Below are positions 43,291 to 52,595 of a stretch of 64,000 nucleotides of DNA, piece by piece. Position 1 is the first letter of the stretch. Each line of letters begins with the position of its first letter. The translations under genes were made by a program, and so were the position numbers. This stretch comes from Ramlibacter montanisoli (GTDB lineage: Bacteria > Pseudomonadota > Gammaproteobacteria > Burkholderiales > Burkholderiaceae_C). The DNA is taken from NCBI RefSeq assembly GCF_013087525.1, contig NZ_JABFCS010000001.1, positions 2,232,001 through 2,296,000 of the forward strand, given 5' to 3'. The notes beneath the pieces are model-generated. The model saw only the letters and a program-made list of their open reading frames with translations, searched no databases and was not told the DNA's origin.

Positions 43291-44678
43291 TTACCAGCGC
43301 GCCTCTGAATCTCCCGGCCGCTCCGACGGGCGGCGCCAGAGTGCGGGGGTGCGGCCCAGCCCGGCGCTGTGCCGCACGGCCCGCAGCGCGCCGTAGCGGG
43401 AAGCGGTGGTTTCGAGCAAGGGTTCGAGCTCGGGCGGCGTGACGGCGAAGCCGTTCGGCACCCGGCCCAGCTGGCGCAGCCAGTGGCCGGTCTGGGCCAG
43501 CGACACCTGCACGTGCCAGCTGCCGCCCTCCAGCTGCTGCCGCCGCAGCGCCGCCGCGGCACCGAAGGCGATCAGGTAGCCGCTGGCCTCGTCGAGGATC
43601 TGCATCGGCAGGGCCCGCGGCCGCCCGGGGTCGCCCGCCGCTTCGGCCTCGGCCAGGTTGAAGCCGGTGGCCGTCTGCACCAGCGAGTCGAAGCCGCGCC
43701 GGTCCTTCCACGGTCCCTGGGGGCCGTACGCCGACAGCGACACGCAGACGATGCCCGGCCGGCGCAAGGCCAGCTGCTCCGGCCCGTAGCCCAGCCGGTG
43801 CAGCGCGCCCGGGCAATAGCCTTGCACGAACACGTGCGCGCCCGCCACCAGGTCGTCCATGGCGGCGCGCCCTTCCGGCGTGCGCAGGTCCACCAGGGCC
43901 GAGCGCTTGCCCCGGCTGGTGTCGGCGATGGCTTCGATGTTGGGCAGGTGCGGTGCATTGACCAGCATGACGTCCGCGCCGTAGGCAGCCAGCGCGCGCC
44001 CTCCCACGGGACCGGCCAGGATGCGCGTGAGGTCGAGCACGCGCACGCCTTCCAGCGGCCGGTGCTGCGCCGACAGCGGCGGCAGCGGCAGCGGCTCGGC
44101 ATCGCCCAGCCGCGTGAGGGTGAACAGGGGCTGCGCGGCGATGGCGCGGCCGGCCTCGGTCGCATCCCACTGCGCGAAGCTGCGACAGGCCGTGGCGACC
44201 AGGCCCGCCCGCGCCGCCGCGTCCTCGAAGGCCTGTGCCGCCCAGGACAGCATCGCCTGCTCGGCGGCCTTGCGGTCGGCATGTCCGGGGTCCAGCCCGA
44301 GCAGGCGCAGCGCGCCCTCGCGGTGGTGCCGGAAGTTGGCGTGCACGCGCACCCAGCCGTCGCGGGCGCGATAGAGGCCGGAGAACTTGTCCCAGAGTTC
44401 GGGCGCGCGGCCGTCGATGCTGAACCAGCCCAGGCATTCGGCCGCCGCATGCACGGCATCGACGCTGACGCGCTGGCGCTCCGTGCCTCGGACGTGGCCC
44501 ACTTCGCAGGCGGCGAGCGCCGCCGCGGCGATGGTGGCCTGGGCCGCGGTGGCGACCGCGAAGGAGGAGGGGTAGACCGGGTCGGAGCCGGTGAGGTGGG
44601 CGCAGGCGAGCGCGTCGTCGGGGAGCGCGGCGAGCCGCCAGAGCGCCGCGAGGGCGTCGCTGGGGTCGCTGCGCTCAC
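43291..44678 (-). CDS. CaiB/BaiF CoA-transferase family protein, frameshifted near its start
   Basis: Type III CoA transferase. The domain is clear from about residue 60: VRVLDLTRILAGPVGGRALA, then RSALVDLRTPEGRAAMDDLV and GIVCVSLSAYGPQGPW. The N-terminus is in a different frame from the GTG start at 44678 (MSAATP versus ERSDPSDALAALWRL). One missing base near 44662 would join them. That base is an A in the repeat consensus GCGAACCCCAGC. The GTG lies within a copy of an interspersed repeat. The internal GTG at 44502 is too far inside conserved sequence to be the real start. Confidence 0.82.
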
Positions 44679-44688
44679 CGCCAGCCTA
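44660..44688 (-). repeat. Half-copy of an interspersed palindromic repeat
   Basis: TAGGCTGGCGGTGAGCGCAG and the following GCGACCCCAG match the right arm of the long repeat at 50289-50370. It abuts the stop of the CoA-transferase B subunit gene and contains the presumed start of the CaiB gene. Confidence 0.6.
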
Positions 44689-45330
44689 CTGCTGCAGGAG
44701 CTTGACGCCGGTCTTGGACTGCACGAGGTCGAAGCTGACCTCGGGCGCCAGTTCCACCACCTTCAGGCCCTTGGGGGTGACGTCGAACACGCCCAGGTCG
44801 GTGATGATGCGGTCCACCACGCCCACGCCCGTCAGCGGCAGCGTGCACTTGGGCAGGATCTTCAGGTCCTCGGTGCCGTCCTTCTTCTTGGCGACGTGCT
44901 CCATCAGCACGATCACGCGCGGCACGCCGGCCACCAGGTCCATCGCGCCGCCCATGCCCTTGACCATCTTGCCGGGGATCATCCAGTTGGCCAGGTCGCC
45001 CTGCTCGCTGACCTGCATGGCGCCCAGGATGGACAGGTTGATCTTGCCGCCGCGGATCATGGCGAAGCTGTCGTGGCTGCCGAAGATCGACGAGCCCTTG
45101 ATGGTGGTGACGGTCTGCTTGCCCGCGTTGATCAGGTCGGGATCGACCTCGTCCTCGTAGGGGAAGGGGCCGATGCCCAGCATGCCGTTCTCGCTTTGCA
45201 GCCACACCTCGATGTGGTCCGGCACGAAGTTCGCCACCAGCGTCGGGATGCCGATGCCGAGGTTGACGTAGAAGCCGTCCTGCAGTTCCTTGGCCGCGCG
45301 CGCGGCCATCTGGTCTTGGGTCCAGGGCAT
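44686..45330 (-). CDS. 3-oxoacid CoA-transferase subunit B
   Basis: A 214-residue beta subunit. The active-site segment is [18 protein letters not shown] (catalytic Glu of SENG). [20 protein letters not shown] near the start is typical. It transfers CoA from succinyl-CoA (or acetyl-CoA) to a 3-oxoacid, in ketone-body or beta-ketoadipate breakdown. It follows the A-subunit gene at 45.3-46.0 kb with 13 bases between. The CaiB gene begins just past its stop. Confidence 0.93.
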   Translation of the reverse strand: MPWTQDQMAARAAKELQDGFYVNLGIGIPTLVANFVPDHIEVWLQSENGMLGIGPFPYEDEVDPDLINAGKQTVTTIKGSSIFGSHDSFAMIRGGKINLSILGAMQVSEQGDLANWMIPGKMVKGMGGAMDLVAGVPRVIVLMEHVAKKKDGTEDLKILPKCTLPLTGVGVVDRIITDLGVFDVTPKGLKVVELAPEVSFDLVQSKTGVKLLQQ

Positions 45331-45343
45331 GTCCGTCTTCTCC

Positions 45344-46045
45344 TTACTTGCGGTCGCGCAGCGTGCGCTTCTCGATGCGTTTTTCCGGCGTCGGGTTGTG
45401 CACGATGCGGTGCACGTAGATGCCCGGCAGGTGCACGTCGTCCGGGGCGATCTCGCCCACCGCCACGATGCGCTCCACTTCCACGATGCAGATCTTCCCG
45501 GCCATCGCCGCGGCGGGATTGAAGTTGCGCGCGGTCAGGTTGAAGCGCAGGTTGCCCGAGCGGTCGGCCACGTCGGCCTTCACCAGCGCCACGTCCGGCA
45601 GCAGGGCGCGCTCCATCACGTAGGTCTCGCCGTCGAACTCGCGCAGTTCCTTGCCTTCGGCCACGATGGTGCCCACGCCGGTCTTGGTGAAGAAGGCCGG
45701 GATGCCGGCGCCGCCGGCGCGCAGCTTCTCGGCCAGCGTGCCCTGGGGCGTGAATTCCAGCTCCAGCTCGCCCGCCAGGTACTGGCGCTCGAACTCCTTG
45801 TTCTCGCCGACGTACGAGGAGATCATCTTCTTGATCTGGCGCGTCTGCAGCAGCTTGCCGAGGCCGAAGTCGTCGACCCCCGCGTTGTTGGAAATGGCGG
45901 TCAGGTTCTGCACGCCGCTCTCCTTCACCGCCTCGATCAGCGCCTCCGGGATGCCGCACAGGCCGAAGCCGCCGACGGCGATGAGCTGGCCGCTTTTGAC
46001 CACGCCGGCGATGGCCGCCGCCGCACTGGGATAGATCTTGTTCAC
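45344..46045 (-). CDS. 3-oxoacid CoA-transferase subunit A
   Basis: A 233-residue alpha subunit with the glycine-rich motif [20 protein letters not shown] and the [20 protein letters not shown] block. GTG at 46045 is chosen because AGGAG lies seven bases upstream. The frame extends further upstream, but there it reads MQQES. It forms the active enzyme with subunit B. Both genes are on the minus strand, with a divergent PAS-LuxR regulator gene starting at 46148 that may control them. Confidence 0.93.
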   Translation of the reverse strand: MNKIYPSAAAAIAGVVKSGQLIAVGGFGLCGIPEALIEAVKESGVQNLTAISNNAGVDDFGLGKLLQTRQIKKMISSYVGENKEFERQYLAGELELEFTPQGTLAEKLRAGGAGIPAFFTKTGVGTIVAEGKELREFDGETYVMERALLPDVALVKADVADRSGNLRFNLTARNFNPAAAMAGKICIVEVERIVAVGEIAPDDVHLPGIYVHRIVHNPTPEKRIEKRTLRDRK

Positions 46046-46103
46046 TCCACTCTCCTGCTGCAAGACGCGGGCGCGCGGGAGCCACCCGGATGAGGGGGTA
46101 CGA

Positions 46104-46127
46104 TACTACCTAGCATGTTACGTAGTA
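46104..46127. promoter_or_regulatory. Inverted repeat between the CoA-transferase and PAS-LuxR genes
   Basis: TACTACCTA and TACGTAGTA are inverted copies with one mismatch and a six-base spacer, between two divergent genes. A regulator-binding site is the obvious reading; which protein binds is unknown. Confidence 0.5.
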
Positions 46128-46147
46128 CTCCTTAGAGAATCGCACCG

Positions 46148-46693
46148 ATGGATGTCGATTACCGGCTGGCTTTCGAGCACGCGCCCGTGGGCCTGTGCCT
46201 CTCGCGCAACCGCGTCATTGTGGACTGCAATGCGCAGCTTTGCGAGATGTTCGGCTGGTCGCGCGAGACGCTGACCGGCCAGTCCTTCCTGGTGCTCTAC
46301 CCGAGCGCGGAGGAATACGAACGCCTGGGCAAGCGCATGGTGCCCATCCTGAACGCCAAGGGCCACTACGGCGACGACCGCATCATGAAGCGCGCCAGCG
46401 GGGAGGTGTTCTGGTGCCACGTCACCGGGCGGGCCCTCAACCGGGAAGCGCCGCACGAGTCGGGCATCTGGGCCTTCGAGGACCTGAGCGCCCAGCGGCC
46501 GGTGAAGGCGGAACTGACGGCGCGCGAGCGCGAGGTGGCCGCGCGCCTGCTCGAGGGCCTGACGTCCAAGGAAATCGGCAAGACGCTCACCATCAGCCAT
46601 CGCACGGTGGAGATCTACCGGGCGCGCCTGATGCGCAAGTACCGCGCCAACACCACCGCCGATCTGGTGCACAAGCTGATGGCTGGTTCCTAG
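46148..46693 (+). CDS. PAS-LuxR-type transcriptional regulator
   Basis: A 181-residue protein. The N-terminal PAS domain covers residues about 5-115 (YRLAFEHAPVGLCLSRNRVI, CEMFGWSRETLTGQSFLVLY, ASGEVFWCHVTGRAL). A LuxR-type HTH follows (LTAREREVAARLLEGLTSKE and GKTLTISHRTVEIYRARLM). No receiver domain is present, so it senses its signal through PAS. It is divergent from the CoA-transferase genes and directly ahead of the PAS sensor gene; either or both could be its targets. Confidence 0.87.
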   Translation: MDVDYRLAFEHAPVGLCLSRNRVIVDCNAQLCEMFGWSRETLTGQSFLVLYPSAEEYERLGKRMVPILNAKGHYGDDRIMKRASGEVFWCHVTGRALNREAPHESGIWAFEDLSAQRPVKAELTAREREVAARLLEGLTSKEIGKTLTISHRTVEIYRARLMRKYRANTTADLVHKLMAGS

Positions 46694-46757
46694 GGTCCTC
46701 GCGCACTTGATCTGGCGCAAACGGAGGGGAGTCCGGGACGTTATCGTCGTTGATAGA

Positions 46758-48201
46758 TTGAAACGCCCCGCCGCCCCCGTCCGCGCCCTGCCCACCCTGC
46801 GGCAACTGCTGTTGCTGCTGGCGTTCGCCTGCGTGCTGCCGATGGCCGCGCTCGCCTTCGCGCTGGTCGCCCACCAGTACCAGCGCGAGCGAAGCCAGAC
46901 CGAGGCGGACGCGATCGGCACCGCCCGCGCCCTGATGGCCGCGGTCGACGACCGCCTGCGCAACACCGAGTGGGCGCTGCTGGCGCTGGCGAAGTCGCCT
47001 TCCCTGGCGCAAGGCAATCTCGCGCGGCTGCATGGCGAAGCCCTGGTGCTGCAGGGTGCCGAGGACGCGGCCAACGTCCTGATGCTGGATGCCTCGGGCC
47101 GCCAGTCCATGAACACGGCCGCCGCGCTCGGCACGCCGCTGCCCGCCGAGGCGTCGCCGCAGATGCTGGAGGCGATCCGCACCGGCAGGCCCTCGGTCAT
47201 CGACCTGTACCGCTCGCCGCTCACCGGCACCCCCTGGTGGGCGTGGGCGTGCCGGTGCAGGGCCCCGCGGGGACGCGGCACGCGGTCAATGCGGACATCG
47301 CCCCCGCGACGCTGCAGCAGGTGCTGGCGCGCCAGAAGCTGCCCCCAGCTGGATCGCGGCCGTCCTGGACCGCTCCGGCGCGGTCATCGCGCGCACCCGC
47401 GACCACGAGCAGCACCTGGGCAAGCCGGCGCCCGCGGCGCTGGTCGCGCGCATCGGCGAGGTGCCGGAGGACGCGGTGCAAAGCGTGACGCTGGAAGGCG
47501 TGCCGGTGGTCACCGCCTTCAGCCGCTCGCCGCACTACGGGTGGGCGGTCGTCATCGGCATCCCCGAGTCCGAGCTGGCCGCGCCGCTGGTGCGCTCGTC
47601 GGGCGTGCTGCTGGCCGGAACCGGCGGCGTGCTGCTGCTGATCGTCGCGCTGGCCTGGTGGATGGCCAACTCGCTGGGCGCCTCGGTGGAGGCGCTGGGA
47701 AGCGCGGTCCGGGCCATGGGCCACCACGCGAAGCTCAAGCTGCCCGAGCCCGTGTTCCAGGAGGCGCGGCAGCTCGGACTGGCCTTCGCCCACGCGCACG
47801 CCGCGCTCGACGACGCGCACGCCGCCCTGGCCCAGGGCGAGGAGCGCATGCGGGCCATCCTGGCCGCCGCCACGGAAGCCATTGTCACCGCCGACGACGC
47901 CGGCCGGATCGTGCTGTTCAACCCGGCGGCCGAGAAGCTGTTCCGGCTGCACGCCGAGGACGCGCTGGGCTCGCCGATCGAGTCGCTGGTGCCGCAGCCG
48001 GCGCGGGCTGCGCATGCGGCCATGCGGCAGCGGGCCGCGCAAGGCCTCACCCGTCAGATGGCCGGCGGGCGGGTGATCGAGGGCGTGCGGGCCGACGGCC
48101 TGCACTTCCGCGCGCAGGCGTCGATCTCGGTGGCGGAAGTCCGCGGCGGCCGCCTCTACACCATCATGCTGCGCGAAGTGCCGGCCGCGGCGCACGCCTG
48201 A
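46758..48201 (+). CDS. Membrane-bound PAS sensor without an output domain, frameshifted twice
   Basis: The N-terminal part (MKRPAAPVRALPTLRQLLLL) has a membrane span, then a periplasmic sensing region (ALVAHQYQRERSQTEADAIG, LMLDASGRQSMNTAAALGTP). The frame changes near 47232 and near 47343 (both C runs one short) to PLVGVGVPVQGPAG and then SWIAAVLDRSGAVIART. A second membrane span follows (SSGVLLAGTGGVLLLIVALA), then a PAS domain (MRAILAAATEAIVTADDAGR). The protein stops without kinase, GGDEF or other output domain. About 480 residues. The TTG at 46758 is my choice of start. Confidence 0.72.
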
Positions 48202-48210
48202 GGGCGGCGC

Positions 48211-49146
48211 TCAGAACTCGTTGAGCAGCTGCTGGCGGCGCTGGGCGTACCAGCGCACGAGGCAGCCGCGGTCCTGGCACTGGCTGTCGCGCTGCGCCTG
48301 CGCCCAGGCATCGCGCGCACGCATGCCGCGCGGGTCGCGCGCCACCCGGCTGGCCTGCGAGCGCAGGCGCTGCAGGTCGCTCTCCATCTGCGAGAGCTCC
48401 GGGTCGGAGCGGATCAGGACGTGCGCGTTGCCGGCCATGGCCGGGCGGCCGGGGATGTCCGCGGAGCCAGATCGCGCGGCGCCCATGGTGGCGGTCGGGT
48501 CACCCGCTTGCTGGCGCAGCGCGGCGCGCAGGGTGGCCGGCTCGCGCACCGAGGCCAGCCGGCGCTCCGCCATCCGGGTGCGCGAGGCGTTGCGGCCCAG
48601 CGCGCTGGCGAAGGCCTGCGCGCTTTCGGAGAACAGCGTGGAGGCCCGCTGCAGCAGGCCGTCGCGGGCGGCTTCCGTGCGTTCCTGCGCGGCGAGCGTC
48701 ACGTAGTGCTGGCCCATGTGCGATTTCATGTCGGCCACCGGCGCGGACTGCGCGCCGGAGGAGCGCTCGGCCACGTGGCAGGCGGCGATCCACGCCACTT
48801 CCGCGTCGCGCATGCGGCCCTGGGAGGCGGCTTCGCGCGCCACCGCAACGAAGGCGGCCGCTTCGGTCGGCGTCCTGGCGGACAGCGCCGCCTGCAGCAG
48901 GAACTGGCCGTCGCCTTCGCCGCGGGCCTGGAGGATCGGCTGCGCCGGGCAGGTGCTGGCGGCAGCGACGGCGGCCGGCTGCGCCGCCACCGGCACCGCG
49001 GCGAGCGGCGCGCTGGTCGCGCCGTGCAGGACGGGCTGCGCGGACCGCGGCGCGGGACCGAAGGCGCCGACGTAGGCGGCCAGCAGCATGGATCCCGCGG
49101 CGACGATCGCGGTCAGGACCAGGCCCGTGGTGCGCCAGCTGTTCAT
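48211..49146 (-). CDS. Hypothetical protein with an N-terminal membrane anchor
   Basis: A 311-residue protein. The N-terminal hydrophobic segment (TTGLVLTAIVAAGSMLLAAY) is either a signal or an anchor. The middle is alanine-rich and helical. The C-terminus (ARDAWAQAQRDSQCQDRGCL followed by VRWYAQRRQQLLNEF) resembles the R-x-x-C...C-L...Y-x-x-R-x-x-x-L pattern of LprI-like lysozyme inhibitor domains, but this is too weak to name the protein. Convergent with the PAS sensor gene. Confidence 0.6.
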   Translation of the reverse strand: MNSWRTTGLVLTAIVAAGSMLLAAYVGAFGPAPRSAQPVLHGATSAPLAAVPVAAQPAAVAAASTCPAQPILQARGEGDGQFLLQAALSARTPTEAAAFVAVAREAASQGRMRDAEVAWIAACHVAERSSGAQSAPVADMKSHMGQHYVTLAAQERTEAARDGLLQRASTLFSESAQAFASALGRNASRTRMAERRLASVREPATLRAALRQQAGDPTATMGAARSGSADIPGRPAMAGNAHVLIRSDPELSQMESDLQRLRSQASRVARDPRGMRARDAWAQAQRDSQCQDRGCLVRWYAQRRQQLLNEF

Positions 49147-49243
49147 GCCCCCACGATAGCCCGGCCGCAGCCGCCCGGGAGCGCAGGCTCACCACTTGCT
49201 GCACCCGTCACATTCCGCGACGGTCATGCAGAGGCAGCAGGGG

Positions 49244-49627
49244 TTATTTGGCGTCGATCACTTCTGCTGCGGTGCGGAAGGCATCCAGCGCCGCGGGAAA
49301 GCCGCAGTACACGCTGGCGTGCAGGAAGATCTCCTGCAGTTCCGCCGGGGTCACGCCGTTGTTCAGGGCGCCGCGCACGTGGATCTTCAGCTCGTGCATC
49401 TTGCCCAGGCCCACCAGCATGGACACGGTGACGATGCTGCGGGTGCGCAGGTCCAGGCCGTCGCGCTGCCAGGTGTTGCCCCAGGCGTGCTTGGTCACCA
49501 GCTCCTGCAGCGGCGCGGTGAAGGGCGTGGCGCGATTCAGCGAGGCATCGACGTAGGCGTCGCCCAGCACCTTGCGGCGGGTGACCAGGCCGGCCTGGGT
49601 TTCGGGGTCCTTGGACAGTTCCAGCAT
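49244..49627 (-). CDS. Carboxymuconolactone decarboxylase-family protein
   Basis: A 127-residue PcaC-type protein. The start at 49627 is supported by GAGGAG seven bases upstream. It has RKVLGDAYVDASLNRATPFT and WQRDGLDLRTRSIVTVSMLV, with LKIHVRGALNNGVTPAEL. Family members either decarboxylate 4-carboxymuconolactone in the beta-ketoadipate pathway or act as AhpD-like reductases. The CXXC of AhpD is absent and HVRGALNNG fits the PcaC side. Confidence 0.85.
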   Translation of the reverse strand: MLELSKDPETQAGLVTRRKVLGDAYVDASLNRATPFTAPLQELVTKHAWGNTWQRDGLDLRTRSIVTVSMLVGLGKMHELKIHVRGALNNGVTPAELQEIFLHASVYCGFPAALDAFRTAAEVIDAK

Positions 49628-49706
49628 GCGGGTCTCCTCGATTGAAGCCGCGAGCATAGCCCGCGTGCGACGGCTGCGTTAACCTTGCGGCCTCAAGGAG
49701 ACCCGC

Positions 49707-50284
49707 ATGAACCGCTACCCCCTGCCCGAACTGAAGGACCTGCCGGAGGACATGCGCCAGCGCATCCTGGAGGTGCAGGAAAAGAGCGGCTTCGTGCCCA
49801 ACGTCTTCCTCGCGCTGGCCCGCAGGCCGGCCGAGTGGCGCGCCTTCTTCGCCTACCACGACGCGCTGATGCTCAAGGAGACGGGCTCTCTCACCAAGGG
49901 CGAGCGCGAAATGATCGTCACGGCGACCAGCGCGGCCAACGAGTGCCTGTACTGCGTGGTGGCGCACGGCGCCATCCTGCGCATCTACGAGAGAAGCCGC
50001 TGGTGGCCGACCAGGTGGCGGTGAACTACCGCAAGGCCGACATCAGCCCGCGCCAGCGCGCGATGCTCGATTTCGCGATGAAGGTCTGCCTGCGCTCGCA
50101 GGAGATCGCCGAGGCCGACTTCGAGGCGCTGCACCCGTACGGCTTCGACGACGAGGACATCTGGGACATCGCGGCGATCACCGCCTTCTTCGGCCTGAGC
50201 AACCGCATGGCGAGCTTCTCGAACATGATGCCGAATCCGGAGTTCTACCTGATGGGGCGGGTGCCGCGGGAGAAGAAGGCGTGA
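49707..50284 (+). CDS. AhpD-like peroxidase-related protein, frameshifted
   Basis: Starts MNRYPLPELKDLPEDMRQRI at 49707. The active site is SAANECLYCVVAHGAI, with the CxxC...H of AhpD-like peroxidases. One base is lost near 49990 (GAGAGAAGCC). The rest, PLVADQVAVNYRKADISPRQ and then FGLSNRMASFSNMMPNPEFY, continues in the next frame to 50284. Joined length about 192 residues, full-length for the family. Divergent to the carboxymuconolactone gene. Confidence 0.87.
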
Positions 50285-50288
50285 AGGA

Positions 50289-50370
50289 AGCTGGGGTTCG
50301 CTGCGCTCACCACCAGCCTACACGAACCCGCCCCCGTAGGCTGGCGGTGAGGCGAAGCCGAACCCCAGCT
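50289..50370. repeat. Long imperfect inverted repeat between convergent genes
   Basis: AGCTGGGGTTCGCTGCGCTC followed by ACCACCAGCCTAC on the left pairs with GTAGGCTGGCGGTGAGGCGA and AGCCGAACCCCAGCT on the right, with a 14-base loop. This is a palindromic element of the interspersed type seen in Burkholderiales and can act as a bidirectional terminator between the AhpD-like gene and the thioesterase gene. A partial copy lies at 44660-44688. Confidence 0.75.
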
Positions 50371-50790
50371 CAGGACACGATCTCGCGGAACCACGCCGGC
50401 ATGGGCACCGACTTCTGCTTCGGGAAATCCACCCACACCGTGGTCGCGCCTCCGCTCGCGTAGACGGTGTCGGGGTCGTCCACCCGCACGATCTCGTTCC
50501 AGCTCTCGAAGCTGCTGCGTCCCGGGTCGCTGACGTACATCTTCACCACGATGTCGCCCGGGTACTCCAGCTGCTTGTGGAAGTTGCAGAAGGCATTCAC
50601 GATCAGCGGCCCCTCGCCCTGCGGATTGACGTTGCAGCCGATCGTCTGGAACCAGTCGATGCGCGCCACTTCCAGGTAGCGGAAGTAGAGCGTGTTGTTC
50701 ACGTGGCCCATGGCGTCCATGTCGCCCCAGCGGATCGGCATCTGCAGGGTGTGGACCAGTTTCCTGTTCGCGGGGAGTTCGAGCTTCATC
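50370..50790 (-). CDS. Acyl-CoA thioesterase, hot-dog fold
   Basis: A 139-residue protein with the family motif IRWGDMDAMGHVNNTLYFRY (catalytic D in GDMDAMGHVNN). It continues with LEVARIDWFQTIG and YASGGATTVWVDFPKQKSV. It hydrolyses an acyl-CoA such as 4-hydroxybenzoyl-CoA. The ATG at 50790 overlaps the stop of the EamA transporter gene by five bases, so the two share an mRNA. The stop uses the last base of the inverted repeat. Confidence 0.9.
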
Positions 50791-51673
50791 GGTGCGCCTT
50801 GATGGATGCGAGGATACCCAAGGTGAAGAGGACGACCGCCGCCCATTGCGCCAAGGTCGGCCAGCGGCCGTCCCAGGCGAAGGAATAGGCCAGCGCGAAC
50901 AAGGTCTCGCTCACGATCAGTTGCCCGCACAGGCTGGGCGACAAGCGCCGGCTCGCCATGTTCCACAGGATGGTGGCCAGCCAGGCGGAGCCGGCCCCGG
51001 TGGCCAGCGCCAGCCCGAGGAACAGGGGCGCATCCGGCAGCGTCGCCAGCGTGCGCAGGTCGGAGCCGGCCACGGCCCACAGCACCAGCGCGCCGGCGCC
51101 GGTGGCCAGTCCCAGCCAGTTGGCCCAGTCGGTGGCGCTCACCTCGGGGTGGCGCTTCAGCCAGGCCGCATTGAGCAGCGCGAACGCGGTCCACGAGGCC
51201 AGCGAGGCGCAGGCCCACAGGATGCCGCGCCAGTAGTGCTCGCCCTGGACGCCGCCGTCGCCCGCCTGCGGAGCCAGCGTCATCAGCGCCAGTCCCGCGG
51301 CCGTCAGCAGGATGCCCGGCACCAGCGCGGCCCAGCGCAGGTGCCCGGGCTTGCCGAGCAGCATCACCCAGATCGGGATGGTGCCGATGACCAGGCTGGG
51401 GACTTCGGTGCCCGCGTCGCGGATGGCCAGCACCAGCAGCAGGTAGTAGCCGGTGAAGCCCAGCAGGCTGAGGCCGATGGCGGACAAGGCCTGCCGCGCG
51501 TCGGGCAGCGCGCGTCGCGTGGCTGCGCACACGAGCGCCGCCACCAGGCCGTAGGCGACGAAGCGGCCGGCGGTGAGATCCACCGAGTTGTAGCCCTCGA
51601 CCATGCGCGGCGCGACGAACACCACGCCCCAGAGGGCGCCGGCCGCCAGGCCGGCGAGCACGCCGGTCAGCAT
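50786..51673 (-). CDS. EamA-family (DMT) membrane transporter
   Basis: A 295-residue protein with about ten hydrophobic segments in two EamA-type halves. Examples are GVLAGLAAGALWGVVFVAPR, LVIGTIPIWVMLLGKPGHL and WAAVVLFTLGILASIKAHR. DMT transporters export metabolites or drugs; no ligand is suggested by context. It is followed by the thioesterase gene in the same unit. Confidence 0.88.
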   Translation of the reverse strand: MLTGVLAGLAAGALWGVVFVAPRMVEGYNSVDLTAGRFVAYGLVAALVCAATRRALPDARQALSAIGLSLLGFTGYYLLLVLAIRDAGTEVPSLVIGTIPIWVMLLGKPGHLRWAALVPGILLTAAGLALMTLAPQAGDGGVQGEHYWRGILWACASLASWTAFALLNAAWLKRHPEVSATDWANWLGLATGAGALVLWAVAGSDLRTLATLPDAPLFLGLALATGAGSAWLATILWNMASRRLSPSLCGQLIVSETLFALAYSFAWDGRWPTLAQWAAVVLFTLGILASIKAHR

Positions 51674-51692
51674 GCGCGCCCGCGCGCCGGCT

Positions 51693-52472
51693 TCACAGGC
51701 TGAAGCCGTCGTCCGCCGAGATCACCGCGCCGTTGATGAAGTGGCTGCGGTCGGAAGCGAGCATCAGCAGCGCCGCGTCCAGGTCCTCCGGCTTGCCCAC
51801 GCGCTTGCGCGGCAGCATCTGCACCAGCTTCTGGCCCTGCTCGGTCTGCCAGTGGTGGTGGTTGATCTCGGTGTCGATGTAGCCCGGGCACAGCGCGTTG
51901 ACGTTGATGCCGAAGCGGCCCCACTCCAGCGCGAAGGCCTTGGTCATGTGGACCACCGCCGCCTTGCTCATGGCGTACACGCCGATCTGCGGCAGCACGC
52001 GCAGGCCCGCGGCCGACGCGATGTTGATGATGTGCCCGCCGGTGCTTGCCCGGCGCCGAGCCTTGGAACGCGCCAGCATGCGCTTGCCGACTTCCTGCGC
52101 GACGAAGAAGGCGCCCTTGGTGTTGGTGTCGAAAACGTAGTCGAAGTCTTCCTCGGTCACGTCCTGGATGCGCTGCGTGGTGCTGACGCCCGAGTTGTTC
52201 ACCAGGATGTCGATCGAGCCCATCTCGGTCTCGGCATGCGCCACCGCCGCCTTGATGCTGTCGATGTCGGTGACGTCCAGCCCCACCACGTGCGCGTCGC
52301 CGCCCTCGCCTTCGATCTGCGCGCGCAGGTCCTTCAGCTTCTCGATGCGGCGGGCGGCCAGCACCACGGCCGCCCCGGAGCGCGAAAGCACGCGTGCGAA
52401 CTGCGCACCCAGGCCGCTGGAGGCGCCGGTAACGAACGCGACACGGCCGGACAAGTCGATGCTGTAAGTCAC
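51693..52472 (-). CDS. Short-chain dehydrogenase/reductase
   Basis: A 259-residue classical SDR. The cofactor motif is VAFVTGASSGLGAQFARVLS, then NNSGVSTTQ (NNAG-type). The active site is Ser in IASAAGL and Tyr-xxx-Lys in YAMSKAAVVHMTKAFALEW. The GTG start at 52472 has AGAGGAC upstream. Substrate unknown. It is divergent to the ETF-QO gene, with about 120 bases between the starts. Confidence 0.9.
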   Translation of the reverse strand: MTYSIDLSGRVAFVTGASSGLGAQFARVLSRSGAAVVLAARRIEKLKDLRAQIEGEGGDAHVVGLDVTDIDSIKAAVAHAETEMGSIDILVNNSGVSTTQRIQDVTEEDFDYVFDTNTKGAFFVAQEVGKRMLARSKARRRASTGGHIINIASAAGLRVLPQIGVYAMSKAAVVHMTKAFALEWGRFGINVNALCPGYIDTEINHHHWQTEQGQKLVQMLPRKRVGKPEDLDAALLMLASDRSHFINGAVISADDGFSL

Positions 52473-52595
52473 TGGGTGTCCTCTCTAGAATTCGAATGGA
52501 ACGGTCGTTCGATGCCCCGGGCGCGGCGCATAGAATGCTGCAGCCCCGCGGCACGGTGCGCGACGCGCGAGTGCAAACCATTATCGGCGAGACCC

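Noticed and set aside
44502..44502. GTG at 44502 as the start of the CaiB gene
   Set aside because: Conserved-looking sequence continues upstream in the same frame for about 60 codons, so this would truncate the protein.
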